Of a stretch of 20,066 nucleotides of DNA, positions 7,256-15,623 are shown piece after piece (position 1 is the stretch's first letter; the number at the start of each line of letters is the position of its first letter). The translations under genes and the position numbers were made by a program. The stretch spans positions 1 through 20,066 of the forward strand of contig JAYUHK010000105.1 of NCBI GenBank assembly GCA_043767025.1, given 5' to 3'. The notes below the pieces were generated by a model. It searched no databases. It worked only from the letters and a program-made list of their open reading frames with translations, and was not told the origin of the DNA. The stretch is from JAYUHK01 sp043767025 (GTDB lineage: Bacteria; Bacteroidota; Bacteroidia; Chitinophagales; Saprospiraceae).

Positions 7256-8718
7256 TTGAGTGCATAGTAATTAAAAATGAACAGCTTGACTTATTAATAA
7301 CACAACTCGATGAAGCAGTTACATTTATTAAAAGTAAATTCAATTTTGAATTAAAAAGTTATGAAGCAATGCTACGCATTGCTTTAAATGCAATTCAGAA
7401 TGACACTTTTAATAATCTATTGGAACGGTTAGAAATTAATAGAGAACTTGAAAGGGGTTTGAATAATGCAGGTGGCTACGCAATTGATTATTTGGAAGAA
7501 AAAAATCCAAAACAAATTTTCCATAGAATACTTGAATATCTTAAAACAAATCCACTTAAAGAAAAGAAACTCACATCATATTTGAGTAACCAAAATACAA
7601 AAGCAATCGCAATTGTTGATAATAACGATTTTGAAAGTCTGAAATCAAAAGTAAGAAATGGTAGGATTGAAATATTAACACACAATCAATTCAAGAGAAT
7701 TGATCCAAATAATAAATTGCTCGTTTTTCATTCTTTCAATGGTAAAAAAGATTTTGATTTTTTGTATAATCATAAAAGCCAAATCACGATTATAATTTAT
7801 GAGCAAGAGTATAATCTCTACTTAAAACACTTAACTCACAGAAAACAGTTAATCGAGACTGAAATTAAGTCAGATGATAGGTTTGGAATTTGTGGGATAA
7901 AATATATCGAAACCGAAAATCTAAATTTTTCAATTAGTACAACCATTGAGAATATTGTAAACAGACTTGACGATTGGGGTAATAATGCTTACAATGGTTA
8001 TAAAGCAGAATGTGATATACTTTTTGAAGAAAATGAAGAGAAAGTTTATTTTAAAGTAAAAACCAATAAGGGGATATTCACTCTTGAAAGTAACGATACC
8101 CTTTTTGCTAACAATGGAGATTTTATAAAGACTTTCAAACTAAAAGTAGGAGAAAAAATTAGAATTTATCCAAAAGAACAATTAGCAGAAAATTTGTATT
8201 TGGTTGCAGTAGAAACCGAACCTGAAATTTTTGGCAAAGTAGAAGAACACTCTAAATTATGGAAAGAACAAATTAATTTATTGAAGAAAAAGCACAATAT
8301 TGAATACTTACACTCGGTTCTAAAATCAAAGGGCTTAAAAGTTTTAATTGCTACATTAGAATCTTATGGAAAAGGAAGTAGAAAATTTCCAATGTATAGC
8401 AATGACTTGAGAGCAATTTTTAAAGTAGCATTTACAGATAAATCAGACCATGAAATTGATGTTATTTTAAGACCAATATTGAAATCCAAAACAACCTACA
8501 ACAGTACAATGATTGTACTTGGCAGAGGTTTAAAGCAAGAATTAAAATTATTTTTGAAAGATAAAAAAGTTGGAGAAATTTTAGAAAAACGAAATTTCAA
8601 TAAAGAAACAATGCTTACTTTTATTGAACAACATATGCCACTTTTAGAAGTTTTAGAAAAAACTCCCTATCAAGAACACGAATATCAAAATATTATTTTT
8701 CCAATAGAATTTGTATAA
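7252..8718 (+). CDS. Unrecognised 488-aa protein, second gene of the DrmAB operon
   Basis: The family is not recognised with confidence. Residues 1-115 are mostly helical. An alpha/beta stretch (about 117-220) has strands AIAIVD, RIEILT, KLLVFH and ITIIIYEQEY, then a polar EIKSDDRFGICGIKY segment (204-218). A beta-rich, SH3/OB-like unit lies at about 262-320 (VYFKVKT, GIFTLES, LKVGEKIRIYP). The C-terminus from about 335 is helical and ends in a possible winged-helix-like region. The first and second gene products thus both combine an alpha/beta part with a small barrel containing VGDKI or VGEKI. No catalytic signature stands out. The ATG at 7252 overlaps the upstream stop, and the stop at 8716-8718 is 1 nt before the drmA ATG. 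A DrmE-like C-terminal half, or a new accessory subunit of the DrmAB complex, are the main possibilities. Confidence 0.75.
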   Translation: MIECIVIKNEQLDLLITQLDEAVTFIKSKFNFELKSYEAMLRIALNAIQNDTFNNLLERLEINRELERGLNNAGGYAIDYLEEKNPKQIFHRILEYLKTNPLKEKKLTSYLSNQNTKAIAIVDNNDFESLKSKVRNGRIEILTHNQFKRIDPNNKLLVFHSFNGKKDFDFLYNHKSQITIIIYEQEYNLYLKHLTHRKQLIETEIKSDDRFGICGIKYIETENLNFSISTTIENIVNRLDDWGNNAYNGYKAECDILFEENEEKVYFKVKTNKGIFTLESNDTLFANNGDFIKTFKLKVGEKIRIYPKEQLAENLYLVAVETEPEIFGKVEEHSKLWKEQINLLKKKHNIEYLHSVLKSKGLKVLIATLESYGKGSRKFPMYSNDLRAIFKVAFTDKSDHEIDVILRPILKSKTTYNSTMIVLGRGLKQELKLFLKDKKVGEILEKRNFNKETMLTFIEQHMPLLEVLEKTPYQEHEYQNIIFPIEFV

Positions 8719-8719
8719 T

Positions 8720-11700
8720 ATGACACCAACAGAAAATAGAGATATTGTTTTAAAAAGACTGACAAAAGAAATAATTGGTCCAGGTTCTGATGTTTTTATT
8801 TGTAATGACGATTTTGCAGATGAAGTAATTGAAGGCAAACCTTTACATCGATATTTTTCGGCTATTCTTTTTCCAAAACAAAAAATCGAGAAAGATGAGG
8901 ATAACACCATAAATGAATACCCCAACGAAAACGATGATATACCAAACGATGATGAAAATGGGGCTCATAATAGTGGGGATGACAATAATTCAAAAGGGGA
9001 TACGGACGACAATAATAACGAACAAGATGGCGATAATACTGACACCCAACCTAAGTACGTTTCAAAATCCTTCTTTCCATCACATTATGGCATAACATTT
9101 TCAATTGCTGAAAATTGTAAATCTTTTATAGTTGAACTTGCTTTTGGCACTTACACTAAAGCAAAACACGAAGAGATAAAATTACCTTATCACGGAGGTG
9201 AAATTCATTATCTAACCCAGTATGGAATTGAACGATATGTTAGTTTTGATTCAGAAAACAATTTTTTATTCCAACCTAATAAACTTCAAAGAACTGTTAA
9301 TAAACAATTAAACCCTGATTGGATACTTTTTACCGAGGCTATTAAAACATTAAAAAAAGAAACTTCATATGACTTGGCTTTGATAAAATCTATCAATAAG
9401 CTATTTTTTAAAGATAAATACAAACGAATTGAACATAAAATTGAAATTGAAATAAATACAACATCAATCATTGAAGCAGAAAATAATCATCTTGAATTAA
9501 AACTTTCTGATTTACCAAATTGTGATATAGAAAAATTACCTAAAGAATTAAAAGAAAATTTAAAATTGCATTTAAAATATTCACAACACAACGGAAAACA
9601 ATTTATCAAAGTTGTGTTTGAAAATCAATGTCAAATCGAAAAATCAAAATTTTCAGTTTCTAAAGAAAAAGTAAATCAGTTGAGTTGCTTTCAGACGGAA
9701 ATAAAAATTTTGTGTGAAGACTTATTACCCTTTAGAGATTACAAAACACATTTGTTTAAAACGGAGGAAGACAAAATGCTAGATTATTTATATCGAGATA
9801 AATTGGCTTTTGGTATTGGTCATAATACTTCTTGCACTTGGTACAATAATGAATCTAATGAAGTACCCAAATGGATTAAGAGTACATTTTTGCCCGAATA
9901 TGATGTAAGAAGCCAAAGTTCTGAAACTGACAAAATCAAGTCTGATATTTTAAGCATTAAAAAACTTACAATTTATAATTCTAACACAAAGGAAATTATT
10001 GAAAATTTATCAAAAGTTGCCGATGCTTATAAAGTTTGGATTGATGATGAAACTTTAAAATCTGATGGTAACGAATTTGGAACAAAAAATATTGAAAAGT
10101 GCAAAAACATTCATCAAAGATTATTAAATGGAATTGCAACACTCAAAAATAATACTGAAGCATTAAGAGCATTTCAGTTGGCAAATACAGCAATTTATTT
10201 GCAAATGTTTCAAAGCCAATTAAATTTTAGTGAGAAAAAAGAAGGCTACGAGGTTTGGGAGCATAATACCACTATTCAATACACATTCAATGAATATGAT
10301 ACAATACAATATCCATCAAATAAAGAACCCGTTTGGCGACCATTTCAATTGGCTTTTATTTTGCAATCTGTTTGCTCATTTGTAGATGAAAACAGCGATG
10401 AAAAAGAACTTATTGATTTGCTATATTTTCCAACAGGTGGCGGTAAAACCGAAGCCTACCTTGCAGTTTCAGCATTTTTAATATTTTGGAGGCGTTTAAA
10501 ACATTCAGATTCTTATTGTGGTGTAAACATAATAATACGATATACTTTACGATTGCTTTCTGCACAACAATTTGAAAGAGCATCAAAATTAATTTTGGCT
10601 TGTGAAGTTATAAGAAATAACTATCAAGATTTAGGAAGCGAAAAAATTTCAATTGGTTTTTGGGTTGGAGGTTCATCAATTCCAAACGAAATAAAAAATA
10701 GTTTTGACACAAGTGCAGAATCAAAGTTGAATAAGTTGATGGAAAAGTTTCAAAAGCAAACTTATGATTCATCAAAAGATGTAAACCCTTTTCAATTATC
10801 AAATTGTCAATGGTGCAATTGTAAAATGATTTCAAGACCAACTCAAACCAGCACTTATGCAATTGGACATAGAATTGTAAGTAATCAATTAAAAAGTTAT
10901 TGCTTAAATGATAAGTGTAATTTCTCTGAGCAAAAAGGTGGCTTACCAATTGTTTTAGTTGATGAAGATATTTATAGCAAACCACCAACTATACTTTTTG
11001 CAACTGTAGATAAATTTGCAATGTTGGCATGGAAAGGAGAGGCAACAACTTTATTCAATTATAAATCAAGTAGAAAGCCTGAACTAATAATTCAAGACGA
11101 ATTACATTTACTCAATGGAACATTGGGCAGTTTGGTTGGCTTATTTGAAAATGCACTTTTAGCACTTTGTACAACACAAAATCAAAAACCTAAAATTATT
11201 GCATCAACTGCCACAGTCAAAAATGTGGACAAACAAATTTTAGGATTATATGGCAGAGAAGCAAGGATCTTTCCACAATATGCAACCAATGCAAATGATA
11301 CTTTCTTTTCAAAAGTTGTAGAAGAAAGTAAAAGAAAATACATTGGCATTTTGCCAACAGGAAAAACTACCGTTGTAACCAACTTGCAATTATTAGCTTC
11401 GCTAATGTATGCAAGGTTGGAAATATGGCAACAATCTGAAAACAAAGCTGATGCCGATAATTTTTGGACTATTTTATCCTACTTCAAAAGTCTGAAAGAA
11501 ATAGGAAGATTTGCAAATAAGATAAATTCTGAATTAAAGCCAACTTTGAAACAATTGCAGGTAAGATATTTGAATGACGAATATCCTAAAAATTTAAACC
11601 ACTATTATATTGGTCAAAAATTTTTAGAATTAACAAGCAGAATTCAAAATGAAAAAATCAAAAAAAATCTTGATAAATTAGAAATAACATTTGATGGAGA

Positions 11701-12367
11701 TTTACAAAATCGAAAGGCTATTGATTTGGTTTTGGCTACCAACATGATTAGTGTTGGCTTGGATGTTGGCAGGCTTGGTGTTATGATTATGAATGGTATG
11801 CCACCAAACACGGCTGAATACATACAGGCGAGTAGTCGTGTTGCAAGAAAAAATGAGGGTTTAGTTGTAACGCTTTACGACCCATTCAACACAAGAGATT
11901 TATCCTTTTATGAGGATTTTGTACCATTCCATAAAACATTTTATAAACAAGTTGAACCTTTAAGTGTAACACCATTTGCAGAAAATGCAATGGATAAAAT
12001 GTTGTTCACAATGGTTTTAGCATATTTCAGGCATACTACGCAATACACAGCAAACAATACAGCAAATTCGTTGTTGTTGCCAAATGTAAAAACTGACCTT
12101 AAAAATAATTTGAAACAAATTTTTAGCGAGCATCAATTTGCTACAGCAGATATTGATTTGATTTTTGAAAAAGTGGATGATATTTTAAACAGTTGGAATT
12201 TTAAAATTGATGCATTCAAAGAATTGAAATATTATTGGAAAGACCACCCAAAAGAATCATTGATCATTCCATTACAGGACAAACGGAATGAAAGCGATAT
12301 TTTGGTTGCCATGCAATCAATGAGGAGTGTGGAGCCAAGTTCAGAAATTTTAATAAGAAAATATTAG
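8720..12367 (+). CDS. drmA: DrmA-like DISARM helicase (SF2)
   Basis: Using the ATG at 8720, 1 nt after the previous stop, gives 1215 residues. A TTG at 8711 would add three. The helicase core is clear: a Q-motif-like WRPFQLAFIL (539-548), motif I FPTGGGKT (570-577, K576), DEXH box DELH (793-796), motif III ASTAT (828-832), motif V ATNMISVGLDV (1006-1016) and motif VI QASSRVAR (1036-1043). A zinc ribbon is inserted between motifs I and II (C696, C699, C728, C733). The long N-terminal domain contains an Asp/Asn-rich acidic linker at about 57-110. This order, the FPTGGGKTEAY form of motif I and the length are typical of DrmA, the helicase of the DISARM anti-phage complex, which works with DrmB on incoming phage DNA. 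The neighbouring drmB-like gene supports the call. Confidence 0.87.
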   Translation: MTPTENRDIVLKRLTKEIIGPGSDVFICNDDFADEVIEGKPLHRYFSAILFPKQKIEKDEDNTINEYPNENDDIPNDDENGAHNSGDDNNSKGDTDDNNNEQDGDNTDTQPKYVSKSFFPSHYGITFSIAENCKSFIVELAFGTYTKAKHEEIKLPYHGGEIHYLTQYGIERYVSFDSENNFLFQPNKLQRTVNKQLNPDWILFTEAIKTLKKETSYDLALIKSINKLFFKDKYKRIEHKIEIEINTTSIIEAENNHLELKLSDLPNCDIEKLPKELKENLKLHLKYSQHNGKQFIKVVFENQCQIEKSKFSVSKEKVNQLSCFQTEIKILCEDLLPFRDYKTHLFKTEEDKMLDYLYRDKLAFGIGHNTSCTWYNNESNEVPKWIKSTFLPEYDVRSQSSETDKIKSDILSIKKLTIYNSNTKEIIENLSKVADAYKVWIDDETLKSDGNEFGTKNIEKCKNIHQRLLNGIATLKNNTEALRAFQLANTAIYLQMFQSQLNFSEKKEGYEVWEHNTTIQYTFNEYDTIQYPSNKEPVWRPFQLAFILQSVCSFVDENSDEKELIDLLYFPTGGGKTEAYLAVSAFLIFWRRLKHSDSYCGVNIIIRYTLRLLSAQQFERASKLILACEVIRNNYQDLGSEKISIGFWVGGSSIPNEIKNSFDTSAESKLNKLMEKFQKQTYDSSKDVNPFQLSNCQWCNCKMISRPTQTSTYAIGHRIVSNQLKSYCLNDKCNFSEQKGGLPIVLVDEDIYSKPPTILFATVDKFAMLAWKGEATTLFNYKSSRKPELIIQDELHLLNGTLGSLVGLFENALLALCTTQNQKPKIIASTATVKNVDKQILGLYGREARIFPQYATNANDTFFSKVVEESKRKYIGILPTGKTTVVTNLQLLASLMYARLEIWQQSENKADADNFWTILSYFKSLKEIGRFANKINSELKPTLKQLQVRYLNDEYPKNLNHYYIGQKFLELTSRIQNEKIKKNLDKLEITFDGDLQNRKAIDLVLATNMISVGLDVGRLGVMIMNGMPPNTAEYIQASSRVARKNEGLVVTLYDPFNTRDLSFYEDFVPFHKTFYKQVEPLSVTPFAENAMDKMLFTMVLAYFRHTTQYTANNTANSLLLPNVKTDLKNNLKQIFSEHQFATADIDLIFEKVDDILNSWNFKIDAFKELKYYWKDHPKESLIIPLQDKRNESDILVAMQSMRSVEPSSEILIRKY
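8888..9049 (+). other. Acidic Asp/Asn-rich low-complexity linker within DrmA
   Basis: Codons for about residues 57-110 of the DrmA-like protein encode a run dominated by Asp, Asn, Glu and Gly, with no predicted fold. It interrupts the N-terminal domain between YFSAILFPK and FFPSHYG. It could be a flexible tether, a DNA-mimicking or autoinhibitory segment, or simply an expanded low-complexity loop. Confidence 0.8.
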
Positions 12368-12371
12368 TCTT

Positions 12372-14261
12372 ATGGCGTTCGGGAAAATAAAACACGGCAG
12401 AAGTAAACACATATCAAACTATGGTGGTGTTGGTTCAATCATTGAAACTACTGATTGTTCAATTATCATAGAAACATTTGACGAGTGGGGTTATAAGGAC
12501 TTAAATCAAAAACTTGCCAAATACATTATTGTTGATGATAGGCTTTTACAACGACTGAAAAATAGATTTCCAAATTTGAAACATTTGGTAGCAATTCCTA
12601 CTGAAACAAATTCAAATGCTGATGACGTAAGACCAAAAGCAAATTATTTTCCGAAATGGTTTTATTGTAGCCATTGTAATAAATTTGCAAGTTATTCGGA
12701 ATGGTTAAAAAGATGGATAAGTGCGGGGAAGGATGTTAAATATTTCGATCCACCAAAATGTAGTATTAAAGATTGTAAAGAAAATCATTTGGAACAAATT
12801 CGATTTGTTACCACTTGTGCCAATGGTCATATTCATGATTTGCCTTGGGAATTTTGGAATAACAGACTACCATCGGATAGGTCAAATTTAGATGACGAAA
12901 GCGATGGAGAAGAAAAAACAAGTGGTCCACAATTAGATTTTTCAAGTAAATGTTGCGAACAGCAATCCTTGAAATATAAAATCAGCAGAGAAAATACTGA
13001 ACTGTCGGGTATTTGGGTTGAATGTGAAAATTGCAAAAAGAAAGCCAATTTAAAAGGTGTTTTCAATTTTACACAAAAATGTTTAGGCAAAAAATATTGG
13101 CTTGGTCAAACAAATGGGAAATTTGCAGAGGAAGAATGTTCTTTGAGTTCTCAACCAGAATATTCTGTAAAAGTTAAAACAAGTAATAGCGTCTATTATG
13201 CCAATACTTTAAGTAGTTTATTCATTCCCGAATTGCAAAATCCACTTTCATCAGATATAAGACTTGAAATTGATAATTTAATTGAAAGTAAAGAATTTTC
13301 AAATGAAGAAATTATTAAAAACATATACTTTTCAAAAAAAATATCAAAAGATTTAATTTCTCAATATATAGAATTGGGCGAAATCAAATACATTCCAGAT
13401 AATGTATATCGTCAAACGGAATACGAATATTTTTTAACTAAAGAACAACCCGAAGACAAACAAATTAAATTCAGACTTATTGATTGTTCAGAGCAATTAT
13501 TTGGCTTTTCAAAATTGATTAAAATTGATAAACTCAAAAAAATAACTGTTCAAACCTCATTTACCAGAAATGAGCCTATTGATGTTGATTCTATTTTGCA
13601 AGATCAAAATAATTATGAATACAATGTCCAACGTCAATCTGTTTCTAAGAACAATTTCGACAATAAAACCTTACCAGCAATTGAAAGTTACGGAGAAGGA
13701 ATTTTGTTTGTATTAGATTCTCATAAACTTGAACAATGGGAACAGCAAGAAGATATAAATACAAGGACAGAATTAATAAAAAATAATGCTCAAAATGCTG
13801 ATTGGAAATCGCATAAAATTATTGCAAAAACTTTAACACCACGAAAAATTTTGATTCATACATTATCACATATTTTTATGCGAGAATTAGAATATGTATG
13901 TGGCTATCCAGTTTCATCATTACAAGAAAGGCTTTTTGTGAATGAAACAATGAATGGGTTTTTAATTTCAGCATTTGACGGAACAGACGGTTATTTGGGT
14001 GGCTTATCAAACATATGCAATGACTTACCGACACTCAATAGAATTATTGAAAGTGCTATATTCAGAGCAACAGATTGTTCATCAGACCCAATTTGTATAG
14101 AATCTACAGGACAAGGAGTAGGACAACTTAATTTATCGGCCTGTCATTCTTGCTCATTGATACCCGAAACATCATGCGAACTTTCAAACTTATATTTAGA
14201 CAGAAATTTGATAATCAATAAAAAATATGGGTACTTTAGTGGCTTGACAAATAACGAATAG
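12372..14261 (+). CDS. drmB: DrmB-like DISARM protein (DUF1998 C-terminal domain)
   Basis: The 629-residue protein starts 4 bp after drmA. The N-terminal region has Cys pairs C99/C102 and C130/C135 and a CANGHIHDLPW segment (149-159). A second Cys group is C218/C221 with C237. The C-terminal DUF1998-type domain is diagnostic: ILIHTLSHIFMRELEY (493-508), GYPVSSLQERLF (511-522), DGTDGYLGGL (536-545), then a Cys cluster C569, C575, C591, C594 and C602 within SACHSCSLIPETSCE, ending in NLYLDR. This arrangement is that of DrmB, which pairs with DrmA in DISARM complexes. The Cys clusters probably bind zinc. Downstream there is only about 50 bp before the right repeat, and no further operon gene. 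Confidence 0.87.
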   Translation: MAFGKIKHGRSKHISNYGGVGSIIETTDCSIIIETFDEWGYKDLNQKLAKYIIVDDRLLQRLKNRFPNLKHLVAIPTETNSNADDVRPKANYFPKWFYCSHCNKFASYSEWLKRWISAGKDVKYFDPPKCSIKDCKENHLEQIRFVTTCANGHIHDLPWEFWNNRLPSDRSNLDDESDGEEKTSGPQLDFSSKCCEQQSLKYKISRENTELSGIWVECENCKKKANLKGVFNFTQKCLGKKYWLGQTNGKFAEEECSLSSQPEYSVKVKTSNSVYYANTLSSLFIPELQNPLSSDIRLEIDNLIESKEFSNEEIIKNIYFSKKISKDLISQYIELGEIKYIPDNVYRQTEYEYFLTKEQPEDKQIKFRLIDCSEQLFGFSKLIKIDKLKKITVQTSFTRNEPIDVDSILQDQNNYEYNVQRQSVSKNNFDNKTLPAIESYGEGILFVLDSHKLEQWEQQEDINTRTELIKNNAQNADWKSHKIIAKTLTPRKILIHTLSHIFMRELEYVCGYPVSSLQERLFVNETMNGFLISAFDGTDGYLGGLSNICNDLPTLNRIIESAIFRATDCSSDPICIESTGQGVGQLNLSACHSCSLIPETSCELSNLYLDRNLIINKKYGYFSGLTNNE

Positions 14262-14309
14262 TCAAAGTTTTGGTGAATTAAAAATTGGACGAATGAAAAG
14301 TATAATATA

Positions 14310-14452
14310 ATTAATTTTTTTTCGATAGTTAATTCCGCATTTCCAGCAAACTAATATCTGCCATCGCGCCGACTTAAAATATTTTATGGAAGAAAATTCC
14401 CAAAAAACTACGTTATATCAAGAAATAGTTTAACGTTGCTTTGGGAATGTAA
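14310..14452. repeat. Right copy of 143-bp direct repeat bounding the island
   Basis: Same orientation as the left copy, with substitutions at 14331, 14362 and 14435. The nested second hairpin is intact (14396-14404 with 14440-14448; 14405-14410 with 14426-14431). The first is weakened by the change at 14331. The TAnnTTTG motif of the left copy is lost here because 14435 is G. Unlike the left copy, it is followed by a short AT-rich spacer leading to the lipoprotein gene. Confidence 0.95.
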
Positions 14453-14506
14453 CCAAATAAAATAAATATTTCTTTCTTTCCAAAAAATAATCTAAAATCT
14501 TAAAAC

Positions 14507-15535
14507 ATGAAAAACTTATCCGAATTTATGGTGGCGTTGGTAGCTGTGCTAATATTTAGCTGCCAGACCAAAGAAAAAATGTTGCCTTCTGTCACAACTT
14601 TTGAAGGTAAATTAACTGTGAGTCAAGGAGGGTTTGAAAATTTTTCAAATCGGATAAAAGATTTTGCTACAATAGAAACCGTGAACGGCGATGTACTTAT
14701 AAAGGACTTTGATGAAATTTACTTGTCTTTTTTGAAAAATATTAAAACCATCAACGGAAATTTAGAAATTATAGATTCCAAAATAATAAATTTAGACTTT
14801 TTTTCTTCTTTGGAATCAGTGAGTGGCAATATTCGTATAGAGGGTAATAGGAATTTAATAAGTCTGAAAGGACTCGAAAAACTAAAAAAAGCGAAAGGAT
14901 TGACCCTAAATGGTAATTTTGGCAATGGTTCATTTATTGATTTAGTTCCAATACAAAATATTATGCTCACAGAAACTCTGAATTTTTGCTATTTACTCAA
15001 TGACTCGTTTCCATTGTTCAAAAATTTAAACACGTTGAGTAGCTTTTTTTTTATTTATCAGTGCGACGGCATAAAAAATTTGAAGAGTTTTTCTAATCTT
15101 ACTTCTATTGCTAATTGTAGAATGGTCGTAGGACTGAATGATTCTCTTAAAAGTTTGGAAGGTTTAGATAACATAACTTCCGTTGGTTCAGCTTATATAC
15201 ATATAAATACGCGATTAGAAACACTCAAAGGACTTGATAACTTAAAAACTGTTGCTGGCTTATTTAGCATTTACAGTAACCCTTTGAAGTCTATCTCAAA
15301 CCTTAAAAATCTGAATAGGGTAGATACTTTGGAATTGTCATACACTGAATGTGACAGCCTCAACGGCTTGGAAAACTTATTGACTTGCAAAAAATTGCAA
15401 ATCAAAAGTAATCCTCTTTTAACCAATTTCTGTGCTTTAAAACCTCTATTCCTCGCAAATAATGCTGTCGAATGGCACGCTTCTTACAATTTACAAAATC
15501 CTACAATCGAAGATGTTAAATCAAATTGTCAGTAG
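14507..15535 (+). CDS. Lipoprotein with receptor L-domain / leucine-rich-like repeats
   Basis: The N-terminus has a hydrophobic segment followed by a lipobox-like LIFSC (15-19), so Cys19 is probably lipidated; E6 in the n-region and F at -2 are atypical. The rest consists of repeated units of 20-25 residues with recurrent Leu/Ile/Val spacing and phrases such as TVNGDVLI, INGNLEI, VSGNIRI, SLEGLDNITSV and TLKGLDNLKTV. This pattern resembles the right-handed beta-helix of receptor L-domains and leucine-rich repeats, and suggests a surface or periplasmic binding protein. No enzyme motif is present. It lies just outside the right repeat, so it may belong to the flank rather than to the cassette. 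Partner and ligand are unknown. Confidence 0.75.
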   Translation: MKNLSEFMVALVAVLIFSCQTKEKMLPSVTTFEGKLTVSQGGFENFSNRIKDFATIETVNGDVLIKDFDEIYLSFLKNIKTINGNLEIIDSKIINLDFFSSLESVSGNIRIEGNRNLISLKGLEKLKKAKGLTLNGNFGNGSFIDLVPIQNIMLTETLNFCYLLNDSFPLFKNLNTLSSFFFIYQCDGIKNLKSFSNLTSIANCRMVVGLNDSLKSLEGLDNITSVGSAYIHINTRLETLKGLDNLKTVAGLFSIYSNPLKSISNLKNLNRVDTLELSYTECDSLNGLENLLTCKKLQIKSNPLLTNFCALKPLFLANNAVEWHASYNLQNPTIEDVKSNCQ

Positions 15536-15564
15536 TTACTTGTGCATAATTACTTTCGTTTAAA

Positions 15565-15579
15565 AATCCCGAAGGGATT
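15565..15579. repeat. Short palindrome AATCCC-GAA-GGGATT
   Basis: A perfect 6-bp inverted repeat with a GAA loop sits 29 bp after the lipoprotein stop. Short palindromes of this kind recur between genes in many Bacteroidota genomes. It could contribute to transcription termination or mRNA end protection. Only one copy is in the window. Confidence 0.5.
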
Positions 15580-15623
15580 AAATGTTGGTTGTGGTTCAAG
15601 ATGTATGATAGTTATAATTTGCG

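Larger units (their letters stand above)
6120..14452. other. Repeat-bounded candidate defence island (DrmAB-type cassette)
   Basis: The segment consists of four same-strand genes packed with 4-bp overlaps or gaps of 1-4 bp, enclosed by two 143-bp direct repeats. Base composition inside is clearly more AT-rich than in the flanking rlmI, czcA, ubiE and pur genes, and Lys/Asn/Ile codons (AAA, AAT, ATT) dominate. Recombination between the repeats would remove exactly 8190 bp and leave one repeat copy between czcA and the lipoprotein gene. No integrase, transposase or resolvase is encoded inside, so self-mobility is not supported. Insertion by homologous recombination or by an enzyme acting in trans on the repeat is possible. 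The boundaries are seen; the mobility is inferred. Confidence 0.7.

Noticed and set aside
8711..8719. TTG start for the DrmA-like gene
   Set aside because: It would overlap the preceding stop and add only three residues. The ATG at 8720, 1 nt after that stop, is the simpler start.
6353..14261. Canonical class 1 or class 2 DISARM
   Set aside because: No methyltransferase, DrmC or SNF2 protein is encoded. Only DrmA and DrmB are recognised, and DrmE is at best a hypothesis for genes 1 and 2.
6120..14452. Integron cassette: repeat read as an attC site
   Set aside because: The bulged hairpin is suggestive, but the paired GTTRRRY and RYYYAAC core boxes are not in place, no integron integrase is present, and 143-bp near-identical repeats with four genes between them do not fit single-gene cassettes.
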